Source: Mesocentrotus franciscanus
Lineage: Eukaryota > Echinodermata > Echinoidea > Camarodonta > Strongylocentrotidae
NCBI GenBank assembly: GCA_037976565.1
Contig: CP137670.1
Coordinates: forward strand, 12,176,600 to 12,240,599
Length of the DNA stretch: 64,000 nt
Direction of reading: 5' to 3'
In this document: positions 44,901 through 53,779 of the stretch, in pieces
Layout of the letters: each line of letters starts with the position of its first letter
Position numbering within the stretch: the stretch's first letter is position 1
Notes under the pieces: model-generated
Told to the model about the DNA's origin: nothing
What the model saw: only the letters and a program-made list of their open reading frames with translations
The model's database searches: none
Program-made: the position numbers and the translations under genes

Positions 44901-45289
44901 TGTCATCCGGCGTACTGCAGTTTTGTGTTGGGTCTTGTAGCCGGTTTGGTATCGGTCTCGTTTGTGTGACTGAGGTATTATTAATTTTTTTAAATTCCGT
45001 AGCACAACGATTGTATTGGACCCATTCGAGAATGTCATTTATCAACTATTATGATATTGATGGCGGGTCCGGAATTCTAGTCGAGCTACCCGACATGCGG
45101 CCCATGAACATACTCTTCGCAGGTGGATGGCTCATTTGGAGAACCTGGGAGAACAACCGTGTCTGTGTGATGAAGGCTCGTCAAGGAGCAGAGGTGGAGT
45201 ACTGTACACCGTCTCATAGTGTTGGAGCAACGTTTGAAAAAACGGATGCTTCAAAGGGCATGACCCTTCGCAAGGTCACGACCCTGTGA
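31263..45289 (+). CDS. Secreted EGF plus YWTD beta-propeller protein (7 exons)
   Basis: Coding exons: 31263-31326, 33041-33220, 34053-34163, 37932-38171, 39850-40021, 42505-42626, 45003-45289. Every junction has AG/GT borders and the phases agree (1,1,1,1,2,1), giving 391 residues. Residues 1-27 form a signal peptide (h-region VLLVQLMMWLLL). Residues 28-81 have three Cys and no family I know. Residues 86-118 are an EGF domain (C86, C91, C97, C107, C109, C118). Residues about 130-370 form a propeller of LDL-receptor class B type with YWTD variants at 168 (YWVP), 213 (YWRS), 259 (YFIG), 301 (YWTH) and 342 (W). Such pairs occur in LDLR, LRP and nidogen, and they bind extracellular ligands. No membrane segment is visible after the signal peptide, so a secreted product is likely. 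The gene has a duplicated promoter and first exon downstream. Confidence 0.85.
31355..31735. repeat. (GA)n-rich microsatellite in intron 1
   Basis: Impure GAGAGA tract. Duplicate copies at 53630-53770 and 56605-56750 are separated there by a 2.8 kb insertion. Confidence 0.9.
32210..32835 (-). mobile_element. LINE 3' fragment with (TAA)n tail
   Basis: The minus-strand frame reads FQNRAARLIFG...LLKELHWFPLHQR, the C-terminal signature of CR1/L2/Jockey-like reverse transcriptases. It is followed downstream by SRLSSAEKRVAVAASKTWNN and FKRSLKTYLF, then a 3' UTR ending in ATT/TAA repeats (32215-32240). Stops interrupt it. It lies in intron 1 of the EGF/YWTD gene. Confidence 0.8.
33041..33220 (+). 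CDS. EGF/YWTD gene exon 2
   Basis: 180 nt between tctctgacAG and GTacga. Encodes residues 22-81 (GVYTGALCRPTVGCPSILHK ... DRAVRIDDCYSD). Contains three Cys; fold not recognised. Both phases fit exons 1 and 3. Confidence 0.8.
33270..33390. repeat. (CT)n / (CTGT)n microsatellite
   Basis: Impure CT run with ctgtctgtctgt blocks in intron 2. The rest of the intron to 34052 is AT-rich with no gene features seen. Confidence 0.9.
34053..34163 (+). CDS. EGF/YWTD gene exon 3: EGF-like domain
   Basis: 111 nt after a long T-rich tract and cactcAG, ending ATGCG|GTAATT. Six cysteines with spacing 4-5-9-1-8 and the CxCPPGYDGERC ending give a canonical EGF domain. No calcium-binding D-x-D/E-start is obvious. 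Confidence 0.9.
34185..34998. mobile_element. 814 bp TIR element filled with ~10 nt TTACGA-type repeats
   Basis: Terminal inverted repeats of about 45 bp (CCCCCTTCACATACACAGAT and, further in, cttacgagtccttacggatc, mirrored at the other end). The interior is a chain of degenerate ttacgag / ttacgga motifs spaced 10-11 nt apart. The chain is oriented forward at about 34230-34440, reversed (cgtaa) at about 34440-34650, then forward again. No ORF encodes a transposase. It starts 21 nt past the exon 3 donor. Confidence 0.85.
35329..35590. mobile_element. MITE, second copy of the 13446 family (3' truncated)
   Basis: Close match to 13446-13728 from gtgtttcacaaagacc to taaagtcgatctta. Its right end is replaced by the start of another MITE at 35591. 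Confidence 0.85.
35591..35708. mobile_element. CAATGGTAA-type MITE, partial
   Basis: Matches the inner and right part of 39552-39712 (gttaccatcaatggtaagtttt, caacggggcccc). The left terminal repeat is missing where it abuts the preceding MITE. Confidence 0.8.
35786..36332. mobile_element. ~545 bp inverted-repeat element
   Basis: Ends aaagggaaatccaacc and ggttggatcgccctttc are inverted. Inner blocks (aaatcggacaataaatgagaaagttatg) recall the TTAA element family at 20573. Confidence 0.65.
36685..37010 (-). mobile_element. tRNA-derived SINE with (TAA)n tail
   Basis: The minus strand shows an A-box-like gtacaatggcataagaag, a B-box-like ggtcgtggtccgatcccc and a ctttggcaaggcattaatc body shared with the 28605 SINE. 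It ends at tatataaatccag plus ATT/TTG repeats (36690-36715). Confidence 0.65.
37016..37200 (-). mobile_element. Non-LTR element 3' end with (GAACTT)n tail
   Basis: The minus strand ends in gaataaatgaac followed by a gaactt repeat, the usual appearance of a LINE 3' end. No coding part is retained. 37260-37520 contains AC- and AAG-rich simple repeats. Confidence 0.5.
37932..38171 (+). CDS. EGF/YWTD gene exon 4: first propeller blades
   Basis: 240 nt encoding residues 119-198, with NVSDLRF and DDVDDTLYWVPS. The acceptor gatacggaAG is weak, but it is the only one that keeps phase with exon 3. Donor GGAG|GTAACA. The local base composition is clearly more GC-rich than the flanking introns. Confidence 0.82.
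38190..38400. repeat. (AAT)n microsatellite in intron 4
   Basis: Imperfect AAT/ATT run directly after exon 4. The remainder of the intron holds MITEs (38880-39443, 39552-39712) and a TA repeat near 38661. Confidence 0.92.
38880..39443. mobile_element. Two adjacent palindromic elements
   Basis: 38880-39050: inverted arms gttcattatacgatctatcc ... ggatagatcgtataatgaac. 39056-39443: arms ttttatacaacgaaactcct ... aggagtgagttgtataaaac, with an internal perfect palindrome of about 32 bp centred at 39355 (attgcacgctttttcatg...). Confidence 0.8.
39552..39712. mobile_element. CAATGGTAA-type MITE, complete
   Basis: 160 bp with terminal inverted repeats gggcccgttgcataaaactt / aagttttatgcaacggggcc and further internal inverted attgatggtaac blocks. 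Relatives are at 35591 and 45548. Confidence 0.9.
39850..40021 (+). CDS. EGF/YWTD gene exon 5: propeller blade
   Basis: 172 nt after ctctcttcAAG, donor GGG|GTAAGA. Residues 199-255: VINDLEVYSAGKMLYWRS, then NEICRAPFF, with LDLR class-B style spacing. Confidence 0.85.
40065..40320. mobile_element. Foldback element (tatacgcgta ends)
   Basis: The segment tatacgcgtatac...ggttataggttcaatcatgg is mirrored by ccatcatttaacctatgacc...gtgtacgcgtata. No ORF of note. Confidence 0.65.
40905..41022. mobile_element. Short hairpin element
   Basis: ggttaaaactatggg ... ggtgactcc is mirrored by ggagtcacc ... catagttttaacc around a loop with gggctgcgcccc. 41030-41998 and 42164-42504 show no genes. Confidence 0.75.
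41999..42163. mobile_element. TA-flanked MITE, copy 1
   Basis: gggacttttagattt ... aaatctaaaagtccc with TA on both sides, and tggactgc / gcagtcca continuing the inverted repeat. Same family as 47138-47300. The TA target points to a Tc1/mariner-type mobilisation. Confidence 0.88.
42505..42626 (+). CDS. EGF/YWTD gene exon 6: propeller blade
   Basis: 122 nt after ttgcCAG, donor ATTG|GTAAGT. Residues 256-296 (GYMYFIGIYTLFRVDMDASG ...). The donor and 106 nt of coding sequence are repeated 159 bp downstream. Confidence 0.85.
42681..42839 (+). repeat. Tandem duplicate of exon 6 (159 bp, in frame)
   Basis: Two or three substitutions and one deleted A separate it from 42522-42680. The frame from exon 6 runs open through the first donor into the duplicate, and the duplicate has its own intact donor (ATTG|GTAAGT at 42785/42786). 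Using that donor would add exactly 53 residues with phase unchanged. Confidence 0.9.
43112..43260. mobile_element. GGCCCC-ended MITE
   Basis: ggccccatttcacaaa / tttgtgaaacgagtcc ends with inverted tgtcatcagtgacaaa blocks inside. Confidence 0.75.
43262..43397. mobile_element. GGGCCCTGTCTTA MITE
   Basis: Perfect 13 bp terminal repeats (GGGCCCTGTCTTA / TAAGACAGGGCCC) and internal ttgcgattgat/atcaatcgcaa inverted blocks. It is immediately adjacent to the preceding MITE. Confidence 0.88.
43843..43990 (+). repeat. Dispersed repeat, copy 2 (acagacgtgtatc family)
   Basis: Close match to 19866-20005, including the leading GT microsatellite. 43991-45002 has no further gene. Near 44490-44530 a (TTGAA)n tract looks like a LINE tail. 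Confidence 0.75.
45003..45289 (+). CDS. EGF/YWTD gene exon 7: last blades and C-terminus
   Basis: 287 nt after taaattccgtAG, ending TGA at 45287-45289. Encodes AQRLYWTHSRMSFINYYDID, then GGWLIWRTWENNRVCVMKA and a short polar tail. The RLYWTH and NNRVCVMKA pattern is typical of YWTD propeller closure. No transmembrane helix or GPI signal is present. Confidence 0.87.
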
Positions 45290-45547
45290 CGTCATTCGAC
45301 TTTAAACACCATTTCTACATGTCATTGCTAAAAAATAAGAATGATTTTCAGTAATGAGAACATCATTTTAGAACAGGGGTGGTATTTGAAATGAAAAACC
45401 ACTTTCCAATTTAGTGAGTGCGGTAATGATAAAAAATCTGACCAAAAGGATATAGTTGATGGTTCTTTCAAAAGAGAGATAAGCACTCAATATTGAATAC
45501 AACTTGCAGATTATTTACTCACATGTACATCATGTACATTGTCAGGA

Positions 45548-45702
45548 TTTAACAAAACTTACCATTGATGGTAACTTTGCCATTAATGGTAACTTCCATA
45601 GAAACGTTGATTTGATTGGCTATTAATTGATTGATGTTGCCATGGTAGTTACCATTGATGGCAAATTCACCATCAATGGTAAGTTTTATGAAACGGGGCC
45701 CT
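45548..45702. mobile_element. CAATGGTAA-type MITE, third copy
   Basis: aaaacttaccattgatggta ... ccatcaatggtaagttttat, similar to 39552-39712. From 45703 to 47137 no genes are seen. Confidence 0.85.
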
Positions 45703-47137
45703 AAAGTCGTATTCTGAAACTGTTATCTGTTATCTGTTATGTTAGTCAAACGATGTTAATTGTTATACCAAATCAAAATTATAGGACAAGTCATTGGTAA
45801 ATTGGTCAGATGTTTTTATCATTACCGCACTCACTGAATTGAAAATGATGTTTCATTTAGAAATGTGTAAAATTACAGATAACAAGATAAGCAATTTAAT
45901 TTCAATTTTCTTTATAATATTTAATCTTTTAATGAAAATGATATAATGAGCATTCGTTCAATATAACTACATGTTAATTAAAAAATACGATCATATGGAA
46001 AATAGAAAATTAACGTGCAACTAGAAATTTAAGAACATTTAACAACAGAACATAAGTCCATAAAGAGAAATCTTCATAATTATTGGTCATTTATAGAATA
46101 TTGGTGTATTCAGAATTGTAAATCATTACGCACAGATAGTGGTTAAATTTGATAAATAGTGATATCAAATGGGCAATAGAGGGATTGAGTTTAAAACGTT
46201 TCACTGAATCATTTATTCAATTTCAAGTTGTACAAGTACATATACATGTTCCTTTGATTTTATTGTGTATCTAGTTACTCATTGCAGTATATTTGACATT
46301 TCATATGTTTCTGTTTTCTGATAACAAAATAATGTAATTTATTTTAAAGTAAAAGAGGCAACTCACAACTTAGATTAATGAAACGACCAATCATTTATAT
46401 TTTATTGATCGGTAAAAGAAGGAAACTCATTTCTGTAACATTGCAATTATGAGAATAATAATTTGATGTATCAAAGTTGTATTTTCACAAATCAACCAAT
46501 TTAATATTAGTCCCGTTTGTACAATTTTTTTGTAAAATGTATAATATGGTAGAATGATGAGAGGTTGAATGATATATGCTCATTGTTGTTTATGGTATAT
46601 GGTTGTATATGCCATGTTTATAAAAATGAATACTTTCATGGTTCATATCATGATACAGTCGGGCATAATGGGGAGAGGGGTGGGGTGGGGAACATGGAAT
46701 AGGGGCAAGTGCCCGGGGTAGTACACCCCACCAATCACGGTTCCCGAATGTTCAGATATGACACAGTAAACCACTGAAAAAACCTACCCCGGTTTTTGTT
46801 TCGTGTAAACGAATGGCAATACTGCCAACAAAGGCCCTGCGTGTATTCACTGAGCTCTGTGTTATAGGATACATAAATGTGAATCATGAAAAATCTTTAA
46901 AAACGCAGTGGTTTTCTCACGTCATATGTAAATGAGCTTTAACTGACAAATTGTGAAAGTTTAACCAGACAAAATGTGATTCGACTTTGAAGCATAGCTG
47001 TGTAAACTCTGTCATGCGTTCGATGTGAAGTGTTTTATACTTAGAAATGCATCTTTTTCCCTTTTGCTTAATTGTTATCTCCCCTGAGTTTGCGTACTAA
47101 CCATACCCCCAATTTTGGTCCTCGCGAAGAGACAATA

Positions 47138-47300
47138 GGGACTTTTAGATTTAGACGACGAGAGCGTGGACTGCCGCGTGTGACATTGTGTTAAGGCACT
47201 GGGCCGTGCCTGGCAGTGCCTTAAAAGGACATCACAGTGCCTTATAAGGACGTCACACGTTGCAGTCTACTATGTCCACGTGCAAATCTAAAAGTCCCTA
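47138..47300. mobile_element. TA-flanked MITE, copy 2
   Basis: Same ends as 41999-42163 (gggacttttagattt), flanked by TA, interior similar. Confidence 0.88.
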
Positions 47301-48194
47301 ATGCCCCCTGCTACGTCCTGGAATAAAGACCCGCAAAGGGGAGGAAAATCAAGTGACCTCCTGATAAAACTACCTCATTGTGTATGGTTCATGATATTTT
47401 TTGCGAAACAGTTCATAACAATAAAATACTTCTAAGGAGTGGAATATATATATATATATATATAGTCATAATGTTACAACAATTCGTCCTATTCAGCTGT
47501 TATTATTGAAAAATAGTCAAACAAGTCATATCATTTTTTAACCATAATGTTAGTCTTAATAAAGTTGATTTTCCCCCAACGGTGACTGTTTTATCTCCAA
47601 TTAAAAAAATGATTATCAGCTGTACAGTCTGACCTTTTTGATGTCATACAAACATGAAAATAAGAGATAAAATTGTCAATGCTAAACGCTTTGATTTGAC
47701 CAATAAACGAAACATCCTGCACATATACAGTGATATTGAGAGATTTCCTCGAAATGCCTCTGAAAAATGTGTCTATCACTGTAGTGAAAATCGAAATTAG
47801 ATTTTATCAAAAAAAAAGTATCATGCACATATTATAGAGCGATATTGAGAGATTTCCTCGAAAAGCCTTTGATGAAGTTTTACATCACTCTACCGTATAT
47901 AAGGTGAAAGTGAAACTCTTCCACTTACACCTCCTGTAACAAGCTAAGAAATTGAAATGTCGACGTGTGTCGCAGGAGGGATTAAACACGACCCCCTCCA
48001 GATTGCTCTGACCACCCGCTTTACTTCTTAAGCGTGTTAAATGAGTGGCAATGTGTTGCGCGGAGGTGACTTTCGGGGAATGGTCGCAAAAATTTACGAA
48101 GATTTCTGTCAAAATATAAGTTCAATGAAAATTGTTCCATGACTTGACACATACCAGTTGAAAATTGGAGGATAAGGCTTTCATTTTATTTCAC

Positions 48195-48555
48195 CTATGA
48201 TAATTGCCCCTATTAAAATATTTAACAAGTGCCCTTTTCTTTGGTAATAAGTGCCCCATCCCCTACTGATAAGTGCCCTTTAAAAAAAACTATGATGAGT
48301 GCCCCTTTTCACTTCCGATAAGTGCCCACTTTTATTTTGTATGCCCCCTTTTCATTCTTATAAGTGCCCCTTTTCATTCCCCGTGAGTGCCCTTATTCAA
48401 ATGTGAGAGGTGCCCCCATTAACTTTGTAATAATTGCCCCTTTTCATCTCTGATAATTCTCTTTTTTACTTTGACATGTGCTCCTTTTCTTTTCTAATAA
48501 GTGTCCTTTTCCTTATGGATAAGTTCCCCTTTTCTTTTCACCATAAAATGTGCTC
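48195..48555 (+). repeat. GTGCCCCTTTTC minisatellite (copy 2 locus)
   Basis: Duplicate of the 26455-26900 array, shorter by several units. Confidence 0.82.
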
Positions 48556-49554
48556 CTAATTAATTGCAACTAAGAGCTTTCTTTATTTAATTTTACCCTA
48601 AGCTCGCTCGCACTTAAAGTTGTATAAATATGTTTCTTATTAAAGGTCTTTTCATTCTTTAATGATTACATTGCTTAAAGCCACATCAGGATTTTTTTTT
48701 TCTTCCTCTTTATGAGATGTAATTGATCGCACTGCCACCTCACAAATCATACATTTTTGCTCGCAAATGAATATTCAGACCATCACACACAACTGCAAAG
48801 TATGATGCTTTAGCAGTGTCTTAGACACTGTAACGAGAGACATAAATATTGAAATCATCCCTGATAATGTAATCACAATATAAGGGTATATACAATTGTG
48901 TACACATTGTATATTAGCTCCTTGAGGGTTCCCTTTGTAGGTGCCCCTTTCTTTCTTCCAGAAAATTCTTCTTTTTAGTTGGTGCCCCCCCCCCCGACTT
49001 TGAAAGACGCTCCGCCGCTCCTGAAAAGATTACATTGGGTATACTTTTGGTATAATCTAATCGTGTCAATAAATCTGAAATGACATGTAATGATGCTTAA
49101 ACCTTCTGAGGGACTACGTGCCTCCGAGAGAATGCAGGATGGGCTGCGTAACGGACACGCCATTCAGACTGGTATTTAGTTATTTAGTATTTTTAAGCAA
49201 AATCAGTAGTCCCGAAACATAATTATTTCAATTAAAGTGAATCACATACATTTGGTTACTAGGGATAAACATACAAAAATGTTTCCAGTACACTGTATTT
49301 CACTGGATTGTTAAAGAGAAAATGGACTCTTGTATGCTTAACGGACCGTGACACAAAGTGGACGCGAATTTTGTTTATTCCTCTGAACAGTTTCAAATGT
49401 TTCTGAATTGTAGGGTTCAATGATGTAATAGACTCATTGAACAACAGGTTATAACCATACTCTAAATATAAATACTGTTATATTATTATATTTCCTCGTC
49501 AGAGTTAAAATTGAGCCAAACGGATATGACGTTGTGCGTAACAGAAACGCCACT

Positions 49555-49820
49555 TTTGTCCGCTTTTTAAATATTTGTTATGTTACCTTTACAGTATTGC
49601 TTTAAATGGGCCGTGGAAACCTTTCATCGGTGATATTTGTTCTATTCATCACATTTACCACCAAAACACATGTAATCGAATTGAAACAGCTGGAATAAAG
49701 ATCCGTGAGAGTTTAATTTCACTTGGGGAGTACTGGAGAATATTCCTGCCAGGCGACATTTTACACAGAAGCACATGTATTTTGTTGTATAACATTTTCA
49801 TAAGTTAACTCCCGATTATA
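49555..49820 (+). other. Unusually conserved block, copy 2
   Basis: Partner of 27745-28010. A 115 bp indel lies just upstream (near 49415-49530), while the block itself has no indels. Confidence 0.5.
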
Positions 49821-50424
49821 TACAAAAATATCCTTCTTACAAATAATCCAATTATGCCCTAAGAAATGTTGACAACTTAGTTTTGCCCAAACCCAACGCT
49901 AATCATTGTAAATGGACTTTCTTTTATCGCGGATCTAAAATGTATAATGACTTACCATTAAATTTACGTAGAATCAACACACTCGCTTTATGGATGGATA
50001 AAAGATTTTGATATAAACTTTTTGTATAAACGGGAAAAGGTTGGGAGTGTGGAGTTACAGTCCTAATAGCGCGCCATACAGTTGGGTGGGGAGGGGTTTA
50101 AATGGTTTTATAGTACAGGGGTGTGAAATATCTTCATAATATTTTTTTGCTATATTAGTGCCTATATGTTAATTCTTTTTTTTAAATCTTCATGCATGTT
50201 CAATCCTTTTATTTTTATTTTCTTTTTCTTTCTTTCTTTCTGGACCTCTAGGAAGAACAGAGCCATACAATTGTGGCTCTGAATAAAAAAAATCAGCCCT
50301 ATTCTTAAAATATAATTATCATTATTCATATCGTTCATATGTACAGTATGTATATATCTTTTTTAAAGAGGAAAATTAGACCAACCAAACAAAACACATG
50401 CCAATCCAACCACATTAACGTTGA

Positions 50425-50575
50425 AAGCAAACCGGGTACCCATTTGACACCTGGGTGGAGAGTAACAAATGTACATTAATGTTTTGCCAAAGGACGGGGC
50501 GGAACTCGAAACTCGAACCAGTTGACCCACGGTCCGCTGACATATCCTTTAGACCACGACAACTCTAATCTTTGA
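50425..50575 (-). mobile_element. tRNA-derived SINE, duplicate of 28605
   Basis: Same boxes and body as 28605-28756, duplicated with the segment. Confidence 0.62.
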
Positions 50576-50689
50576 TCTGAGAGACTATGGGTTATTTCTT
50601 GTATTTTTATTTTTATTTTCATTTTTATTTTTAATTTTATTTGTATTTGTATTTGTATCGGCTTTTAAAAAAATTGTCTTTGTATCTGT

Positions 50690-50960
50690 ATAATAATAAT
50701 AATAATAATAATAATGTTTTATAGTCCACTCCAAATTTTATTAAACCGAAAATGGAAATTCTTTGTGCCCAATTGATCGTGAGCCCGGCAGCCACTGAGC
50801 AGCGCCAGATCGACATTGCTCTATCCCCTTATTGTTGAACGCCAAACAAGGTAGCAGCGACTCCCATCTTTTAACGTCTTTTGGTATGACGCGGCCGGGG
50901 TTCGAACCCACGACCTCCCGGTTGTGAGGCGGACGCTCTACTGACTGAGCCAACACACCG
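50690..50960 (-). mobile_element. tRNA-derived SINE specific to duplication copy 2
   Basis: The minus strand opens with a tRNA-like head: ggctcagtcagtagagcgtc (A box), a loop ctcacaa, and a B box gggttcgaacccc. A roughly 170 bp body follows, with a TTA repeat tail (50692-50714). It interrupts the hexanucleotide repeat present in copy 1, which lacks this SINE. Confidence 0.85.
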
Positions 50961-52942
50961 GTTATTTGTATTTGTATTTGTATTTGTATTTGTATTTGTA
51001 TCGGTATTTGTATTTGTATTCATATTTGTAAATGTATTTAGATATTCAGTTTAACAAAAAACAAACATGTCTCCGGATGCAGAGAAAAAGGTTTGTGAAC
51101 CCAGTAGGCCTACAGGGCAGAAAAAATCAAAGATAAAGTCATATCACAAGATGCATGATCATAAAAACAATTTTGTCCAGTGCCAGTGTCCGAATCGGAA
51201 ATATGGGGAATACAAATATCTAGGTTTAGTAGAAATTTTACTTCAGGCTCGTGCTTTTGCTACCTATAAGAGGTCAAACTGAGATCATAAGTCACGTAAA
51301 TGCAATTTCGACACACGGCAAAGAATAACAGCTCCTATCATTAAAAAAGAAGTTTATACTGGTTCTTCACTTCTTCCTGTAATTAAATTACCTTGTAAAT
51401 ATCTGATAGGTCAAGATAATTGACTGTTTTCTTTTCCCTCACTGAAAAAAAAGGAAAGCATAATGTGAAGGAGGGTCAAAGGGGCACCTCCTGACAGATT
51501 TCCAAGAAAAAAGAGAAAAAAAGATGAAGAAGATGGAGACATGGTTGGTAGTGGGTTAGGTAATCATTAATACTGGTAACATTGATCATGAAGGTCCACG
51601 TGAAACACATTCTCTCCCCAAAAAAAAAAAAAATAAAAAAAAATAAAAATCGCACCAGCAACCAAACTTGAGGTCCATCAACGTGACAAAGGAGTTTCGT
51701 TGTAAAGCTGTATGCATTACCCGAAACTCAGGTGTTCACCCCCCTCCTCCCCCTCCTCTCGAGGCCAAAGTCTGTATACACCACTGATGTGTGTGTTGTG
51801 GTGGTGATGGCGCGTGTGCGTGTGTGCGTGTGTGTGTGTATTGGGGGCATGGAGTTGTTCTCGTAAATAGTCTGTAAATTACATCAACTTTGGGAATGGG
51901 ATTTGAAGAAAGGAAAGGTGCATCGGTGTGTTGTAATGTATACTAACCGTCCTAGAAGGTACATCAATACATCGTTTGCAGTATCCTGTATCAACAAGAA
52001 AGTTAAGATGGGTATTATGGAGAAACCGGTAAGATCTATTTATTATTCGTCGATCATTACTAAAACCATACTTTTAATGAATACTGCATAATGCATAATG
52101 TTCTAACTTCCCCTTAAAGAAGATCAAACAAAGCAAATTATCTAATCAATAATTTGGTAGATTTCATAACGACTTTCATTTTTATAATTGGGGTATCTGA
52201 TGCCGTTAACAAATCAAGCAATATAAATTATTTTGTCTTATTTTCAAACTTAAATGCACTCTGTAAACTTATTTTGTTTCGTACATACTTACCAATATTC
52301 GTTACTTGTATAATTCATTTGTTCTATTATAAATTGTAGTACTGTATGGTTTATATATGTTATTTTCATTTTGGATATTTGAGTGGAAAATAAATAAATC
52401 AAATTAAATCAAATCAAATCAATCTCCATTATTAGGTTGATTTCATGTTCTCTACGAGACAACGTCAATATTATCTATTATCACGAGTCATTGTTAATAA
52501 GTAATTGATTACATAAAGCGATTATTCGGACGAATAAGAAGGAAAAAAACTTGGTCATATGAGAACAAAAAACGGGAATTGCTCATCATCTTCATCGATT
52601 GCTGATGATAATAACACTAATAACACTAATAATAATAATAATAATAACGATGGTGATGATCATAACGGTGATAATAATAATGACAATATTTAACAATAAT
52701 ACATGTAGACATAAAAGTAATACATGTAATAGTAATAACAATAAGTATGATGATAATAATGCTATGAATACAAACATAGTAATGATGATAATAATTATAA
52801 TAACAATAATATACTACTAACAATAGTAATAACAATAATGATAACTTAATTATTATAATAATTATGCTTTTCGCCGCTAGGGAGCAGTAGTTACATAAAC
52901 ATTCATGAAGTTGAAGATTGAACCCGTCATGTAGTTCCTTAA

Positions 52943-53470
52943 AGGTACTTTGTCCCATTTGCAGGCCAACAAAAATGAAAAGGTTGAATTCCAATGGCAT
53001 TTGAAAGATAATACTAATTTAGAATTTCCTTAAAAAAGAAAGGGCTTGAAAATGTCTTTTTGTGGGAAAACAACGACCATTAGTTGTCGAATCGACTTTA
53101 GTGATCGCAATCAGTTTAGTATATAGTCTGATTTTCAGACCGTTGTACCGAATGGTCGTATGTTTTGTGCTGCGCAAAGATTCAATCAGTTGATTTTGGC
53201 CATTACAAGAAGTGGGTAATTGATGTAGACAAATGCTCATTTACCTTTACAGCTCATTTTTTGTATGTTATTACCAAAGAAAAAAAAAAGAAGTCAGTCA
53301 GTCACTCAATAGTGTCTGACAGTGAAGTCTAGAAAGTAAATAGGTTTCCTTGCATAATTTGAATACTAAGATACTGCTAATGTCTAAATTTCACAGATAG
53401 GACATACGTGACATAATTCCTGCAAAGTTCAATAGAATTTGATGTTAGCTCCAAAAGGGAAACAGTACCT
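52943..53470. mobile_element. TTAA-flanked MITE specific to duplication copy 2
   Basis: TTAA-AGGTACTTTGTCCC ... GGGAAACAGTACCT-TTAA. The equivalent site in copy 1 (near 31200) is empty. Confidence 0.82.
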
Positions 53471-53539
53471 TTAATACATGTATTAAACTCCAAAACTATG
53501 GAAAAGTTCCTTCTCCCGTTCATGTAATGAATGATATGG

Positions 53540-53603
53540 ATGTCCAAACTTTGCTTTCAGGTCCTTTTGGCGCAGCTTATAATGTGGCTACTACTCCATC
53601 GAG
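53540..53603 (+). CDS. Signal-peptide exon of a second EGF/YWTD paralogue
   Basis: 64 nt with donor gtaaga, colinear with 31263-31326. It encodes MSKLCFQVLLAQLIMWLLLH..., with two conservative changes (V to A, M to I) and no frame damage. A second in-frame ATG lies nine bases upstream. The following intron begins like intron 1 of the first gene. No further exon is found before the gap, so the rest of the gene, if it exists, lies outside the window. Confidence 0.7.
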
Positions 53604-53645
53604 GTAAGAAAAATCAGAGAGGAAGGGAGATACATAGAGAAAGAG

Positions 53646-53676
<31 letters not shown>

Positions 53677-53779
53677 TGGAGTGGGGGGGGGGAGATTATT
53701 AGGAATTGAGAGAAAGAGAAAGTTAGACAAGGAGAGAGAGAGAGAGAGAGGGAGAGAGAAAGAAATATATATATATTAA

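Noticed and set aside
52592..53000. Hydrophobic minus-strand ORFs resembling membrane proteins
   Set aside because: ATT/ATG simple repeats translate to Ile/Leu/Tyr runs.
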